Below, piece by piece: positions 17,162-24,211 of a stretch of DNA of 24,669 nucleotides. Made by a program: the position numbers and the translations under genes. Within the stretch, counting starts at the first letter, position 1; every line of letters starts with the position of its first letter. The notes beneath the pieces are model-generated. The model saw only the letters and a program-made list of their open reading frames with translations, had not been told where the DNA came from and searched no databases. The stretch lies in NCBI GenBank assembly GCA_045110675.1, contig JBGCGJ010000075.1, forward strand, positions 1-24,669. The letters are read 5' to 3'. This DNA comes from JBALVT01 sp045110675 (GTDB lineage: Bacteria > Pseudomonadota > Gammaproteobacteria > Pseudomonadales > Halieaceae).

Positions 17162-17190
17162 AGTATAAGTGGCGAGGGAGCTTCTGCCCA
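17162..17190 (-). promoter_or_regulatory. Candidate sigma-70 promoter for pyrB-nudix
   Basis: On the minus strand TGGGCA (4 of 6 to the -35 consensus) is followed after exactly 17 bases by TATACT (5 of 6 to the -10 consensus). It lies about 70 bases before the pyrB GTG, in the 118-base gap after sbcB, the only spacer before this gene pair. The short inverted repeat GGTTGA/TCAACC just upstream (17192-17218) has no T-run and is not a terminator. Confidence 0.4.
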
Positions 17191-17212
17191 TGGTTGAAAT
17201 ACCAAAGATGGA

Positions 17213-18661
17213 TCAACCCAGTAAAGTATCTGAGTACTCTAAAAGCTGATGAAGTATGTTCTGCTGGTCTTCTGAAAGCGTATCGCCGGCCAACAGTTCA
17301 TCGATTACGTGATGAAACTCCTCGAGACAAATGCTGGCACCCCCTTCGGGCTCGGTGAGGTAGGCAAAGCGGTGATCCTCCCACTGGGCGCGTTCATCTG
17401 CGGAAAGGCTCTCGGGATAATTCCGAGCGCGATATCGGAATAGCATTTCGGTTAGTCTGGGATCTTCAAAAGGGAAGCTTTGATTGGCCAGCTCTTGCGG
17501 CGAGCTCTGACGGATTTGATCCATCAGGCGTTTGTCGCTGTCCTTGAAAAAACCACCGCTGTATAACATGCGATCAGGATCGTTTTGCGAAGGAAACTCT
17601 CGCCCACCGTAAATCTGTTGCACTTTACGCGTAAAAGCGTGCGCGTCCCTGTCGCGATATTCCCGCAAAACTGCAAGATGAGCTCGGCATGCATCTCCAC
17701 TAATGCCGAGTCGCTCAGCCGTGGCGGGGTCTGCCATTTTCGCGGTCACCAGGACCGGACAGCGGTTGATATGAACGGATTTCAGACCTGGACGCGCCTG
17801 CCCCTGCGGTAAATCGACAGAGGGTGTATACAAAAGATCGGAGACCTCTTTCGGGGACAGGTCGAGCAAGCTGTCGGGATTGCTACTCAGGTCGAAGCAA
17901 ATCACTTCGTTTTTATTGCTTGGGTGCAGTGCAAGAGGAACAATCAAGGCAATGTTGTGATTCGCGGCACCAAACATGCCGGAGACATGGAGCACGGGTT
18001 TCATAGCCGCTATGTCCAGCTGATCCATGGCGGAACGCTTGTCACGGTGGTTGATAAGATAATCGAAAAGTCGTGGCTGCTTCTCTTTGATCAAGCGTGC
18101 AACTGCGATGGTCGCATGAACATCCGACAGAGCATCGTGAGCGGCTTCATGAATGATACCATTCGCCTCAGTGAGTTGTTCAAGCCTGAAGCTGGGTAAA
18201 CCGTCTTCACGCTTGGGCCATACGATACCGTCGGGGCGAAGTGCGTTGGCCGCCCGGACCATATCAATGATATCCCAGCGTGAATTACCGTTTTGCCATT
18301 CGCGGGCATAGGCATCATGAAAATTACGGTACAGGGTATAGCGGGTAACTTCGTCATCAAACCGCAGGGAATTATAGCCGACACCGCAAGTCCCTGGACG
18401 CCCCAGCTCTTCGAGAATTCTCGCAATAAACTCGCTCTCGGGAACGCCTTCCTGAAGGGCTTTCTGTGGGGTAATACCTGTCACTAAACAAGCCTGCGGG
18501 TGGGGCAGAACATCATTGGCAGGTTTTGAAAAGATGACCAAGGGCTCACCAATAACATTCAGGTCGCTGTCGGTGCGCAAGCCTGCAAATTGCACCGCCC
18601 TGTCCCTGGAGGGATCGGTGCCAAAAGTCTCGTAATCGTGCCAGTAAAACGTGCTAGACAA
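17213..18661 (-). CDS. sbcB: Exodeoxyribonuclease I
   Basis: DEDDh 3'-5' single-strand DNA exonuclease used in recombination and mismatch repair. The N-terminus STFYWHDYETFGTDPSRDRAVQFAG carries the Asp/Glu pair of ExoI (DYETFG), GYNSLRFDDEVTRY holds the second Asp region, and HDALSDVHATIAVARL supplies His and Asp of the last motif. SH3-like and helical C-terminal regions follow, e.g. ANQSFPFEDPRLTEMLFRYRARNYPE, with the RNYPE motif of the family. With the TTG at 18661 the product is 482 residues, near E. coli ExoI (475). This start overlaps the fumarase stop by 8 bases (TTGTCTAG) with AGG 9 bases upstream. Longer in-frame starts (18715, 18745) lie deep inside the fumarase gene and add basic residues not seen in the family. 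Confidence 0.94.
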   Translation of the reverse strand: MSSTFYWHDYETFGTDPSRDRAVQFAGLRTDSDLNVIGEPLVIFSKPANDVLPHPQACLVTGITPQKALQEGVPESEFIARILEELGRPGTCGVGYNSLRFDDEVTRYTLYRNFHDAYAREWQNGNSRWDIIDMVRAANALRPDGIVWPKREDGLPSFRLEQLTEANGIIHEAAHDALSDVHATIAVARLIKEKQPRLFDYLINHRDKRSAMDQLDIAAMKPVLHVSGMFGAANHNIALIVPLALHPSNKNEVICFDLSSNPDSLLDLSPKEVSDLLYTPSVDLPQGQARPGLKSVHINRCPVLVTAKMADPATAERLGISGDACRAHLAVLREYRDRDAHAFTRKVQQIYGGREFPSQNDPDRMLYSGGFFKDSDKRLMDQIRQSSPQELANQSFPFEDPRLTEMLFRYRARNYPESLSADERAQWEDHRFAYLTEPEGGASICLEEFHHVIDELLAGDTLSEDQQNILHQLLEYSDTLLG

Positions 18662-20177
18662 GCTCCAGGGCCTGCTCTTCAATTTTAGCCTGCCAGATTT
18701 TCGGCCCAATCTCATGAATTGAGGTTCCACTGGCATCCACAGCAACGCTTACCGGCATGTCCTTCACCTCAAATTCGTAGATAGCCTCCATGCCCATTTC
18801 CGGAAAAGCAACGATCTTGGCCGCTGTTATCGCTTTGGAAACCAGATAAGCGGCACCTCCGACGGCCATTAAATAGACCGCGTTGTGCTTCTTAATCGCT
18901 TCTATGCCAATAGGGCCGCGCTCGGCCTTGCCAATCATCCCGAGCAATCCTGTCTCTTGGAGTATAAAGTCGGTGAACTTGTCCATCCGTGTAGCAGTGG
19001 TTGGACCGGCGGGGCCCATCACTTCATCCCGAACGGGATCGACGGGTCCCACGTAGTAGATAAAGCGCCCTTTTAAATCCACCTCAGGTGGTAAACCTTC
19101 GCCGCTTTCGATGAGCTCTTTCATCTTTTTGTGAGCGGCATCTCGACCGGTGAGCATTTTTCCGGACAGCAGTAGGGTATCTCCCGGCTGCCATGTCGCG
19201 GCCTCTTCAGGCGTAACTGAATTCAGATCAACCCTACGAACGTTCTCGCCGACATCCCAAGTGATATCGGGCCAGTCTTCCAGGTCGGGAGGAGTCTGCA
19301 TCGACGGCCCGCTGCCATCCAGAACGAAATGAGCATGCCGAGTTGCAGCACAATTGGGGATCATCGCCACAGGGAGTGACGCGGCATGGGTTGGGTAATC
19401 ATTAATTTTCACATCGAGTACCGTTGTTAAGCCACCCAGACCCTGAGCACCTATACCGAGCTTGTTCACGGCGTCCATTATTTCCAGTCGCAACTCCTCG
19501 GCTCTGTTCGATGGGCCACGCTCTCGCAGCTCATGAATATCCACTGGTTCCATTAAGGATTCTTTGGCCATAACGGCGGCCTTCTCAGCGGTCCCACCTA
19601 TTCCTATTCCCAGCATTCCCGGTGGGCACCAACCAGCACCCATAGTCGGCACAGTTTTTACCACCCAATCGACGATACTGTCAGAGGGGTTCAGCATTAC
19701 CATTTTTGATTTGTTTTCAGAGCCACCCCCCTTCGCCGCGACTTGAACATCCAGAGTATCCCCTTCGACAACTTCCATATGAATCACCGCCGGGGTGTTA
19801 TCTTTTGTGTTCTTCCTGGCGCCAGCAGGATCGGCCAAAATAGAAGCACGGAGTATATTATCCGGGTGCGTGTAAGCTCGACGCACACCTTCATTTACCA
19901 TGTCCGCCACTGACATTGTCGCGTCCCATTGGACGTTCATTCCTATTTTCAGGAACACGGTCACTATTCCGGTATCCTGACAGATCGGACGATGACCCTC
20001 TGCGCACATGCGGGAGTTAATGAGTATTTGAGCCATCGCATCGCGAGCCGCCGGGTTTTGTTCTCGCTCATAGGCCTGGTGCACTGCCTGGACGAAGTCG
20101 ACTGGGTGGTAGTAGGAAATGAACTGGAGCGCGTCTGCGACGCTATCGATTAAATCGTCTTGGCGAATGACTGTCAT
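18654..20177 (-). CDS. fumA: Class I fumarate hydratase (iron-sulfur, homodimeric)
   Basis: TCA-cycle enzyme interconverting fumarate and malate with an oxygen-sensitive 4Fe-4S cluster. 507 residues, with the alpha and beta domains fused in one chain as in FumA/FumB. The cluster Cys are visible in RPICQDTG (Cys66), GAGWCPPG (Cys184) and IPNCAATRHAH (Cys276). Other signatures are KGGGSENKSKM, GIGAQGLGGLTTVLDVKI, and in the beta domain GPTTATRMDKF and KAERGPIG. The ATG at 20177 has AAGGA 8 bases upstream. It overlaps sbcB by 8 bases. The protein resembles the pseudomonad single class I fumarase. FumA versus FumB naming is by convention only. Confidence 0.95.
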   Translation of the reverse strand: MTVIRQDDLIDSVADALQFISYYHPVDFVQAVHQAYEREQNPAARDAMAQILINSRMCAEGHRPICQDTGIVTVFLKIGMNVQWDATMSVADMVNEGVRRAYTHPDNILRASILADPAGARKNTKDNTPAVIHMEVVEGDTLDVQVAAKGGGSENKSKMVMLNPSDSIVDWVVKTVPTMGAGWCPPGMLGIGIGGTAEKAAVMAKESLMEPVDIHELRERGPSNRAEELRLEIMDAVNKLGIGAQGLGGLTTVLDVKINDYPTHAASLPVAMIPNCAATRHAHFVLDGSGPSMQTPPDLEDWPDITWDVGENVRRVDLNSVTPEEAATWQPGDTLLLSGKMLTGRDAAHKKMKELIESGEGLPPEVDLKGRFIYYVGPVDPVRDEVMGPAGPTTATRMDKFTDFILQETGLLGMIGKAERGPIGIEAIKKHNAVYLMAVGGAAYLVSKAITAAKIVAFPEMGMEAIYEFEVKDMPVSVAVDASGTSIHEIGPKIWQAKIEEQALELV

Positions 20178-20217
20178 TGGGGTGGTCCTTGCTAAAGGGG
20201 CATAAATTTGGCTCGGT

Positions 20218-20223
20218 ATTATA
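20218..20223 (-). promoter_or_regulatory. Candidate -10 box for fumarase
   Basis: A perfect TATAAT on the minus strand, 40 bases before the fumarase ATG, in the 108-base spacer after the coiled-coil gene. No good -35 hexamer is found at 16-18 bases, so an activator may be needed or the match may be chance in an AT-rich patch. Confidence 0.35.
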
Positions 20224-20285
20224 CACCTGAGGGGCTACCACGCACGATGCGGGGCCTCGAACATATAGCAGTTGATCGGAGGAAA

Positions 20286-21044
20286 CTAAGGCGTAGTTTC
20301 AAGCGCCCTTATAGAGGCTTGCAGGCGTGTAAGCGTCGAATTGACCTGGCGGCGGAATGCATCTACCGAACCTGTCCATTCATCGTTGCCCTGGACACGC
20401 TTGCTCAGTTTGGCGATATCAAGGTTCATTCGGTTAAGGGTATCAGCGACCCTTTCAACTTCGGCTTGATTCGTCTTCGCGCTGACCATCAGACGCTCTA
20501 AATCGCCCGATACGGATTTCAATTTGGCAATATCTGCCGTCATACTCTTCAGCTGCGCCTGATTGCTAGTCAAGGTTTTTTCGCTGCTCGCCGCTTTCTT
20601 GGTGGTGCTGGCACCTTGCTTTTCCAGCGCTTCAATTTTCGCTTTGTTTTTTCTCCAGGCCGAAGCCCAGAGTTTGTCCACCTCGGAGTACAGCTCCTTA
20701 ATTTTGACCGCCATGGTAGCGGTATTTTGATTCAAACCTTCATCGGTGTCTGACAATCGATCTTCCAGATCACTAATTCGCGCTTCATAGCGTTCCAAGA
20801 GATGCCCTGATTGCTCGATTCGCTCCTGTAACATCCATGCCCAGGCACAGGCTACTGCAGCCACTGTCAGCGCGAGGGTGATAAACAAACGAGCAAGTAG
20901 ACCGGCCCCCCCAGAAGAAGTGGGTCGCTCCGGTTTTCGGCCCTTGGAAGCCGCCTGAGTGCGACTATTAGCCCGTGGATTCCGGGGGACCCCGTCTCTG
21001 GTCGCGGTGATAGCGGGTATATGATCGAGATCGTCTTGCGGCAT
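20286..21044 (-). CDS. Single-pass membrane protein with long coiled coil, unknown function
   Basis: I do not recognise a named family. The N-terminal 47 residues are hydrophilic and probably disordered (rich in Arg, Pro, Ser), then one transmembrane helix (LARLFITLALTVAAVACAWAWML, about 48-71), then some 180 residues of heptad-like helix with many Glu, Lys, Leu and Ala (ERYEARISDLEDRLSDTDEG; AQLKSMTADIAKLKSVSG; NRMNLDIAKLSKRVQ). The polarity (basic N-terminus before the helix) predicts N-in, with the coiled coil in the periplasm. There are no catalytic motifs. An ATG at 21044 lies 33 bases after a TATAAT; a GTG at 21056 would add four residues. Neither has a clear Shine-Dalgarno. It precedes fumarase with a 108-base spacer. 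A scaffold or envelope role is a guess. Confidence 0.8.
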   Translation of the reverse strand: MPQDDLDHIPAITATRDGVPRNPRANSRTQAASKGRKPERPTSSGGAGLLARLFITLALTVAAVACAWAWMLQERIEQSGHLLERYEARISDLEDRLSDTDEGLNQNTATMAVKIKELYSEVDKLWASAWRKNKAKIEALEKQGASTTKKAASSEKTLTSNQAQLKSMTADIAKLKSVSGDLERLMVSAKTNQAEVERVADTLNRMNLDIAKLSKRVQGNDEWTGSVDAFRRQVNSTLTRLQASIRALETTP

Positions 21045-21076
21045 GATGGGAAACACTATCGGATAAAATTTGGGAA

Positions 21077-21082
21077 ATTATA
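21077..21082 (-). promoter_or_regulatory. Candidate -10 box for the coiled-coil gene
   Basis: A perfect TATAAT on the minus strand between the terminator at 21144-21172 and the gene start at 21044. A start site about 7 bases downstream would leave a leader of about 25 bases. The -35 region is poor (TGCCCG at 17 bases). Placement right after a terminator makes a promoter here likely. Confidence 0.4.
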
Positions 21083-21143
21083 CCTCTACTTCCACGCACC
21101 GGGCAGAATAATCTGGGCATTAAATAACAGAATAAGCGGGCAT

Positions 21144-21172
21144 AAAAAAGCCGAGGCATCGACCTCGGCTTT
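21144..21172 (-). terminator. Intrinsic terminator after the PuuD-like gene
   Basis: On the minus strand a 10-bp perfect stem AAAGCCGAGG / CCTCGGCTTT with a 6-base loop, followed by a T-run (six A on the plus strand at 21144-21149). It begins about 19 bases after the stop at 21191 and clearly ends that transcript. Confidence 0.9.
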
Positions 21173-21190
21173 GAGGGTGCTAGGCGGTGA

Positions 21191-21811
21191 CTAAAGAAAC
21201 GCGAGCAGAGCCCAGATCACAGCTGTCAGCGCGATACTGCAGTGGATAACACCTTTTACACTGGCCATCGGGCCCATTTTTCCAACCAGAGCATTAACTT
21301 CTAGTGCGACGATTAAAGCGACGCAAGCATAAATCCCAGTCGCACTCATATCGGCGATATAAAGGTGCTTGGAACCCAGCATACCAAACAGCATAGGCCC
21401 TGAAAACAAAGTGTTAGTCCTAGACGCAAGGCCGGCCTTTGCTGCTGAAGCCGGGCCATCGCCCTCCTTCATGCCGAGCACTACCTGTTGTGCGGGCCAA
21501 ATGACCAACCACACATTCAGGAACATGAAGATGCCGGCAATTGCACCGATCCAAATGATCGGCTGACCCATGAAATTGGTAGATGCGCCAACAGCGTGCA
21601 GCAAATACAAGCCGGTGATAAACGTAAACATCGCGCCCCAGCGGAACCACCACAGAGCACGTGGAGCCAGTTTTTTCATGGCGTCGGACTTAGCGTCAGC
21701 CTCTGCCTCTTTGAAGTACTCGCCTTGTACGAAGTTGAAGTAATACAACATACCTATCCAGGTTATTCCGAATAGAACGTGTGCCCATCTAAAAATAAAT
21801 TCGAGAATCAT
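21191..21811 (-). CDS. Urate oxidase N-terminal/PuuD-type integral membrane protein, no cytochrome c domain
   Basis: A 206-residue polytopic membrane protein. RWAHVLFGITWIGMLYYFNFVQG, RALWWFRWGAMFTFITGLYLL, WIGAIAGIFMFLNVWLVIWPAQQVVLG and the late ASVKGVIHCSIALTAVIWALL match what I know of the membrane domain of the urate hydroxylase PuuD family (Urate_ox_N type). In PuuD proteins of alphaproteobacteria this domain is followed by a C-terminal cytochrome c; here the chain ends after the membrane part and no CxxCH motif is present, so activity on urate is unproven. His in the first and later helices could hold heme. The ATG at 21811 has an excellent GGGGAG 6 bases upstream. No purine-degradation gene is near, and the gene is a single transcription unit bounded by terminators. 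Confidence 0.8.
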   Translation of the reverse strand: MILEFIFRWAHVLFGITWIGMLYYFNFVQGEYFKEAEADAKSDAMKKLAPRALWWFRWGAMFTFITGLYLLHAVGASTNFMGQPIIWIGAIAGIFMFLNVWLVIWPAQQVVLGMKEGDGPASAAKAGLASRTNTLFSGPMLFGMLGSKHLYIADMSATGIYACVALIVALEVNALVGKMGPMASVKGVIHCSIALTAVIWALLAFL

Positions 21812-21828
21812 GGATCTCTCCCCTTACA

Positions 21829-21851
21829 GTTATAAAATTGCTGTTATAAAA
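21829..21851. repeat. Direct repeat GTTATAAAA, two copies, in the leader of the PuuD-like gene
   Basis: GTTATAAAA occurs at 21829-21837 and again at 21843-21851, a 14-base period, 18 to 40 bases before the ATG at 21811. On the minus strand each copy contains TATAAC, similar to a -10 box, so this may be tandem promoters or an operator. An additional TACAAT lies just upstream. No -35 of good quality is seen. Confidence 0.5.
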
Positions 21852-21931
21852 CCAAGCTTATTGTACACCTTTGAATAAATAACGTGACAGGAAAAATAGA
21901 CCAGAATGAGGTATCTGGCGATCTCATGGAC

Positions 21932-21962
21932 AAAAAAAACCCCACTAAAAAGTGGGGTTTTT
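21932..21962 (-). terminator. Intrinsic terminator after groEL
   Basis: Perfect 12-bp stem (AAAAACCCCACT with AGTGGGGTTTTT), 4-base loop, and a run of eight T on the minus strand. It lies about 20 bases after the groEL stop. The plus-strand side also has a T-run of five, so it could work weakly in both directions. Confidence 0.93.
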
Positions 21963-21982
21963 GATTAGCTTGGTGAATGAGC

Positions 21983-23638
21983 TTACATCATACCGCCCAT
22001 GCCACCCATGCCACCCATTCCGCCCATGTCAGGCATACCGCCGCCGGCAGCAGCTCCGCCTTCTTCGACAGTATCGGCGATCATCACTTCAGTGGTGATC
22101 ATCAGTCCGGCAACAGAACCAGCCGCCTGAAGCGCTGTACGCGTTACTTTTGCTGGGTCAAGAATACCCATTGCAATCATATCGCCGTACTCACCCGATG
22201 CAGCATTGTAACCATAGTTACCTTCACCGCCTTTTACTTTGTCCAGAACAACTGAGGCTTCGTCACCTGCATTGCTTACGATCTGACGCAGAGGCGACTC
22301 CATTGCGCGAAGCGCAGCGTTGATGCCATGAGTTTGATCTTCATTGTCACCTGTAAGGCCATTGATTTCCATCAGTGCGCGAACCAGAGCAACACCACCA
22401 CCGGCAACTACACCTTCTTCAACAGCGGCGCGTGTCGCGTGCAATGCATCTTCAACGCGGGCTTTCTTTTCTTTCATCTCGATCTCAGTGGCTGCGCCAA
22501 CTTTGATCACCGCAACACCGCCTGCCAGTTTGGCAACACGCTCTTGCAGCTTTTCACGATCGTAATCAGAAGAAGTATTTTCCACTTGAACACGGATCTC
22601 GTTCACACGGGCTGTAATAGCATCGTGATCACCAGCACCATCGATCACGGTGCTGTTGTCCTTATCCATGGTTACGCGCTTAGCGCTACCTAGGTGCTCC
22701 AAAGTGGCCGACTCAAGATCCAAGCCGACTTCTTCAGAAATCACGGTACCGCCGGTAAGAACGGCAATGTCTTGCAGCATTGCTTTGCGACGATCGCCAA
22801 AACCAGGAGCCTTACAAGCGGTGACCTTAACGATTCCACGCATGTTGTTCACAACCAATGTCGCGAGGGCTTCGCCTTCAACGTCTTCAGCAACAATCAC
22901 CAGAGGCTTGGAAGCCTTGGCTACCTGCTCCAGCAGAGGAAGCAACTCACGGATGTTGGAGATCTTCTTGTCGACCAGGAGAATAAACGGTGCATCGACA
23001 TCAGCACTCATGCTCTCTTGATTGTTGATGAAGTAAGGAGACAGATAACCGCGGTCAAACTGCATACCTTCTACCACGTCCAGCTCGTTCTCAAGACCTG
23101 AACCTTCTTCAACCGTGATAACACCCTCTTTTCCAACTTTGTCCATTGCTTCAGCGATGATTTCACCGACCGCAACGTCACTATTGGAAGAGATTGAGCC
23201 GACCTGGGCAATCGCTTTGCTGTCTTCGCAGGGAATTGCCTGGGCAGATACTTTTTCTACCGCCGCGGCAATCGCCTTATCGATGCCGCGCTTCAAATCC
23301 ATTGGATTCATGCCGGCGGCAACTGATTTCAGACCTTCGTTAACAATTGACTGAGCCAAAACGGTTGCAGTCGTGGTGCCGTCACCAGCCACGTCAGAAG
23401 CCTGTGAGGCGACTTCCTTGACCATTTGTGCGCCCATGTTTTCGATCTTGTCTTTCAATTCGATCTCTTTCGCGACGGATACACCGTCTTTGGTGACTGT
23501 AGGTGCACCAAATGACTTGTCCAATATAACGTTGCGACCCTTGGGTCCCAGAGTTGCTTTTACAGCGTCAGCCAAAGTGTTTACGCCGGCCAGCATTCGC
23601 TGCCGGGCGCTGTCACCAAAGATTACGTCTTTAGCCAT
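21983..23638 (-). CDS. groEL: Chaperonin GroEL
   Basis: 60-kDa chaperonin subunit forming the double-ring folding chamber with GroES. 551 residues, opening AKDVIFGDSARQRMLAGVN and LADAVKATLGPKGRNV. The ATP site is shown by DGTTTATVLA (Asp87 region) and later GGGVALVRA. The apical domain has RGYLSPYFIN and PGFGDRRKAML. The tail has the GGM repeats (GGMGGMGGMGGMM). The ATG at 23638 has AAGGA 9 bases upstream and follows groES by 73 bases without an evident promoter or terminator, so the two are one operon. It is transcribed from the dual promoter region before groES. Confidence 0.99.
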   Translation of the reverse strand: MAKDVIFGDSARQRMLAGVNTLADAVKATLGPKGRNVILDKSFGAPTVTKDGVSVAKEIELKDKIENMGAQMVKEVASQASDVAGDGTTTATVLAQSIVNEGLKSVAAGMNPMDLKRGIDKAIAAAVEKVSAQAIPCEDSKAIAQVGSISSNSDVAVGEIIAEAMDKVGKEGVITVEEGSGLENELDVVEGMQFDRGYLSPYFINNQESMSADVDAPFILLVDKKISNIRELLPLLEQVAKASKPLVIVAEDVEGEALATLVVNNMRGIVKVTACKAPGFGDRRKAMLQDIAVLTGGTVISEEVGLDLESATLEHLGSAKRVTMDKDNSTVIDGAGDHDAITARVNEIRVQVENTSSDYDREKLQERVAKLAGGVAVIKVGAATEIEMKEKKARVEDALHATRAAVEEGVVAGGGVALVRALMEINGLTGDNEDQTHGINAALRAMESPLRQIVSNAGDEASVVLDKVKGGEGNYGYNAASGEYGDMIAMGILDPAKVTRTALQAAGSVAGLMITTEVMIADTVEEGGAAAGGGMPDMGGMGGMGGMGGMM

Positions 23639-23711
23639 GATATAAATTCCTTCCGTTTAAATCTGAATTTGCTTGCGGGATGTTGATAGCGGATATTTAG
23701 TCACTAGCGGC

Positions 23712-24002
23712 TTATTCAACAACGCCGTAGATTTCGCTTTCGCCCATGATGATCAGCTCTTCGCCATCGATTTCGATGGTGTTGCTACCGGCGTACTGGC
23801 CGAATACAACTTTATCGCCGACTTTTACTGCCAGGGCGCGAACATCACCACTGTCCAATAATTTGCCTTCGCCAACCGCGACCACTTCGCCCTGATTGGG
23901 CTTTTCTTTAGCGGAACCGGGCAATAAGATGCCACCTGCGGTTGTTTGTTCCTCTTCGTTGCGACGAACGACCACGCGGTCGTACAGCGGACGGATGCTC
24001 AT
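23712..24002 (-). CDS. groES: Co-chaperonin GroES
   Basis: 10-kDa lid of the GroEL chamber, 96 residues. SIRPLYDRVVVRRNEEEQTTAGGILLPGSAKEKPNQGEV contains the mobile loop that binds GroEL (EEEQTTAGGILLPG), and VGDKVVFGQYAG...GEELIIMGESEIYGVVE is the conserved C-terminal half. An open frame extends to 24095, but the family begins at MSIRPL and TAGGAG lies 10 bases before the ATG at 24002, so that start is certain. The leader holds a small CCCC/GGGG hairpin of four pairs (about 24036-24049) of unclear meaning. Control elements lie upstream at 24061-24149. Confidence 0.99.
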   Translation of the reverse strand: MSIRPLYDRVVVRRNEEEQTTAGGILLPGSAKEKPNQGEVVAVGEGKLLDSGDVRALAVKVGDKVVFGQYAGSNTIEIDGEELIIMGESEIYGVVE

Positions 24003-24060
24003 TTCTCTAGATCTCCTAGTAACTGTGTTATGAGACGCCCCTAGCATGGGGTTGTTCTGC

Positions 24061-24089
24061 TCAATGGGGGCGTGATTTGGCTTTTCAAG
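24061..24089 (-). promoter_or_regulatory. Sigma-32 (RpoH) heat-shock promoter for groESL
   Basis: On the minus strand CTTGAAA (-35) is followed after 13 bases by CCCCATTGA (-10), a close match to the enterobacterial heat-shock consensus CTTGAAA / CCCCATNTA. The predicted start leaves a leader of about 50 bases before the groES ATG. It lies 6 bases downstream of the CIRCE operator. Confidence 0.8.
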
Positions 24090-24095
24090 GCTCAT

Positions 24096-24122
24096 TTAGC
24101 ACTCTTTTAAAGAGAGTGCTAA
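24096..24122. promoter_or_regulatory. CIRCE operator (HrcA binding site)
   Basis: TTAGCACTC, nine bases, GAGTGCTAA: a perfect inverted repeat matching the CIRCE consensus at all 18 arm positions with the canonical 9-base spacer. CIRCE is the target of the HrcA repressor, which GroEL itself helps to keep active. It directly abuts the -10 of a sigma-70-like promoter (24122-24149), so bound HrcA would cover the start site. Confidence 0.95.
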
Positions 24123-24149
24123 GTCTAGTGGCGGATCCGCAGTAGTCAA
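24122..24149 (-). promoter_or_regulatory. Candidate sigma-70 promoter for groESL, at the CIRCE operator
   Basis: TTGACT (5 of 6 to the -35 consensus), 16 bases, then TAGACT (4 of 6 to the -10 consensus) on the minus strand. The -10 ends at the first base of CIRCE, so transcription would start inside the operator, the usual geometry for HrcA repression. Confidence 0.55.
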
Positions 24150-24211
24150 GGCTTGTATCAGGTTGGCAAATAGCCAAGAAAGAAGAGAAAATAACTTTAT
24201 ATATCAATCAG

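Noticed and set aside
21983..22040. Short tandem DNA repeat that could look like a microsatellite or CRISPR-like array
   Set aside because: It is the codon pattern of the GroEL GGM tail; units are 9-12 bases and there are no spacers.
24003..24095. N-terminal extension of groES (127-residue frame)
   Set aside because: The extra 31 residues are not in the GroES family and would lie upstream of a good ribosome binding site and across the sigma-32 promoter.
24164..24178. TTGGC-N5-GCCAA inverted repeat between fxsA and groES as a terminator
   Set aside because: Only five pairs and no T-run on either strand.
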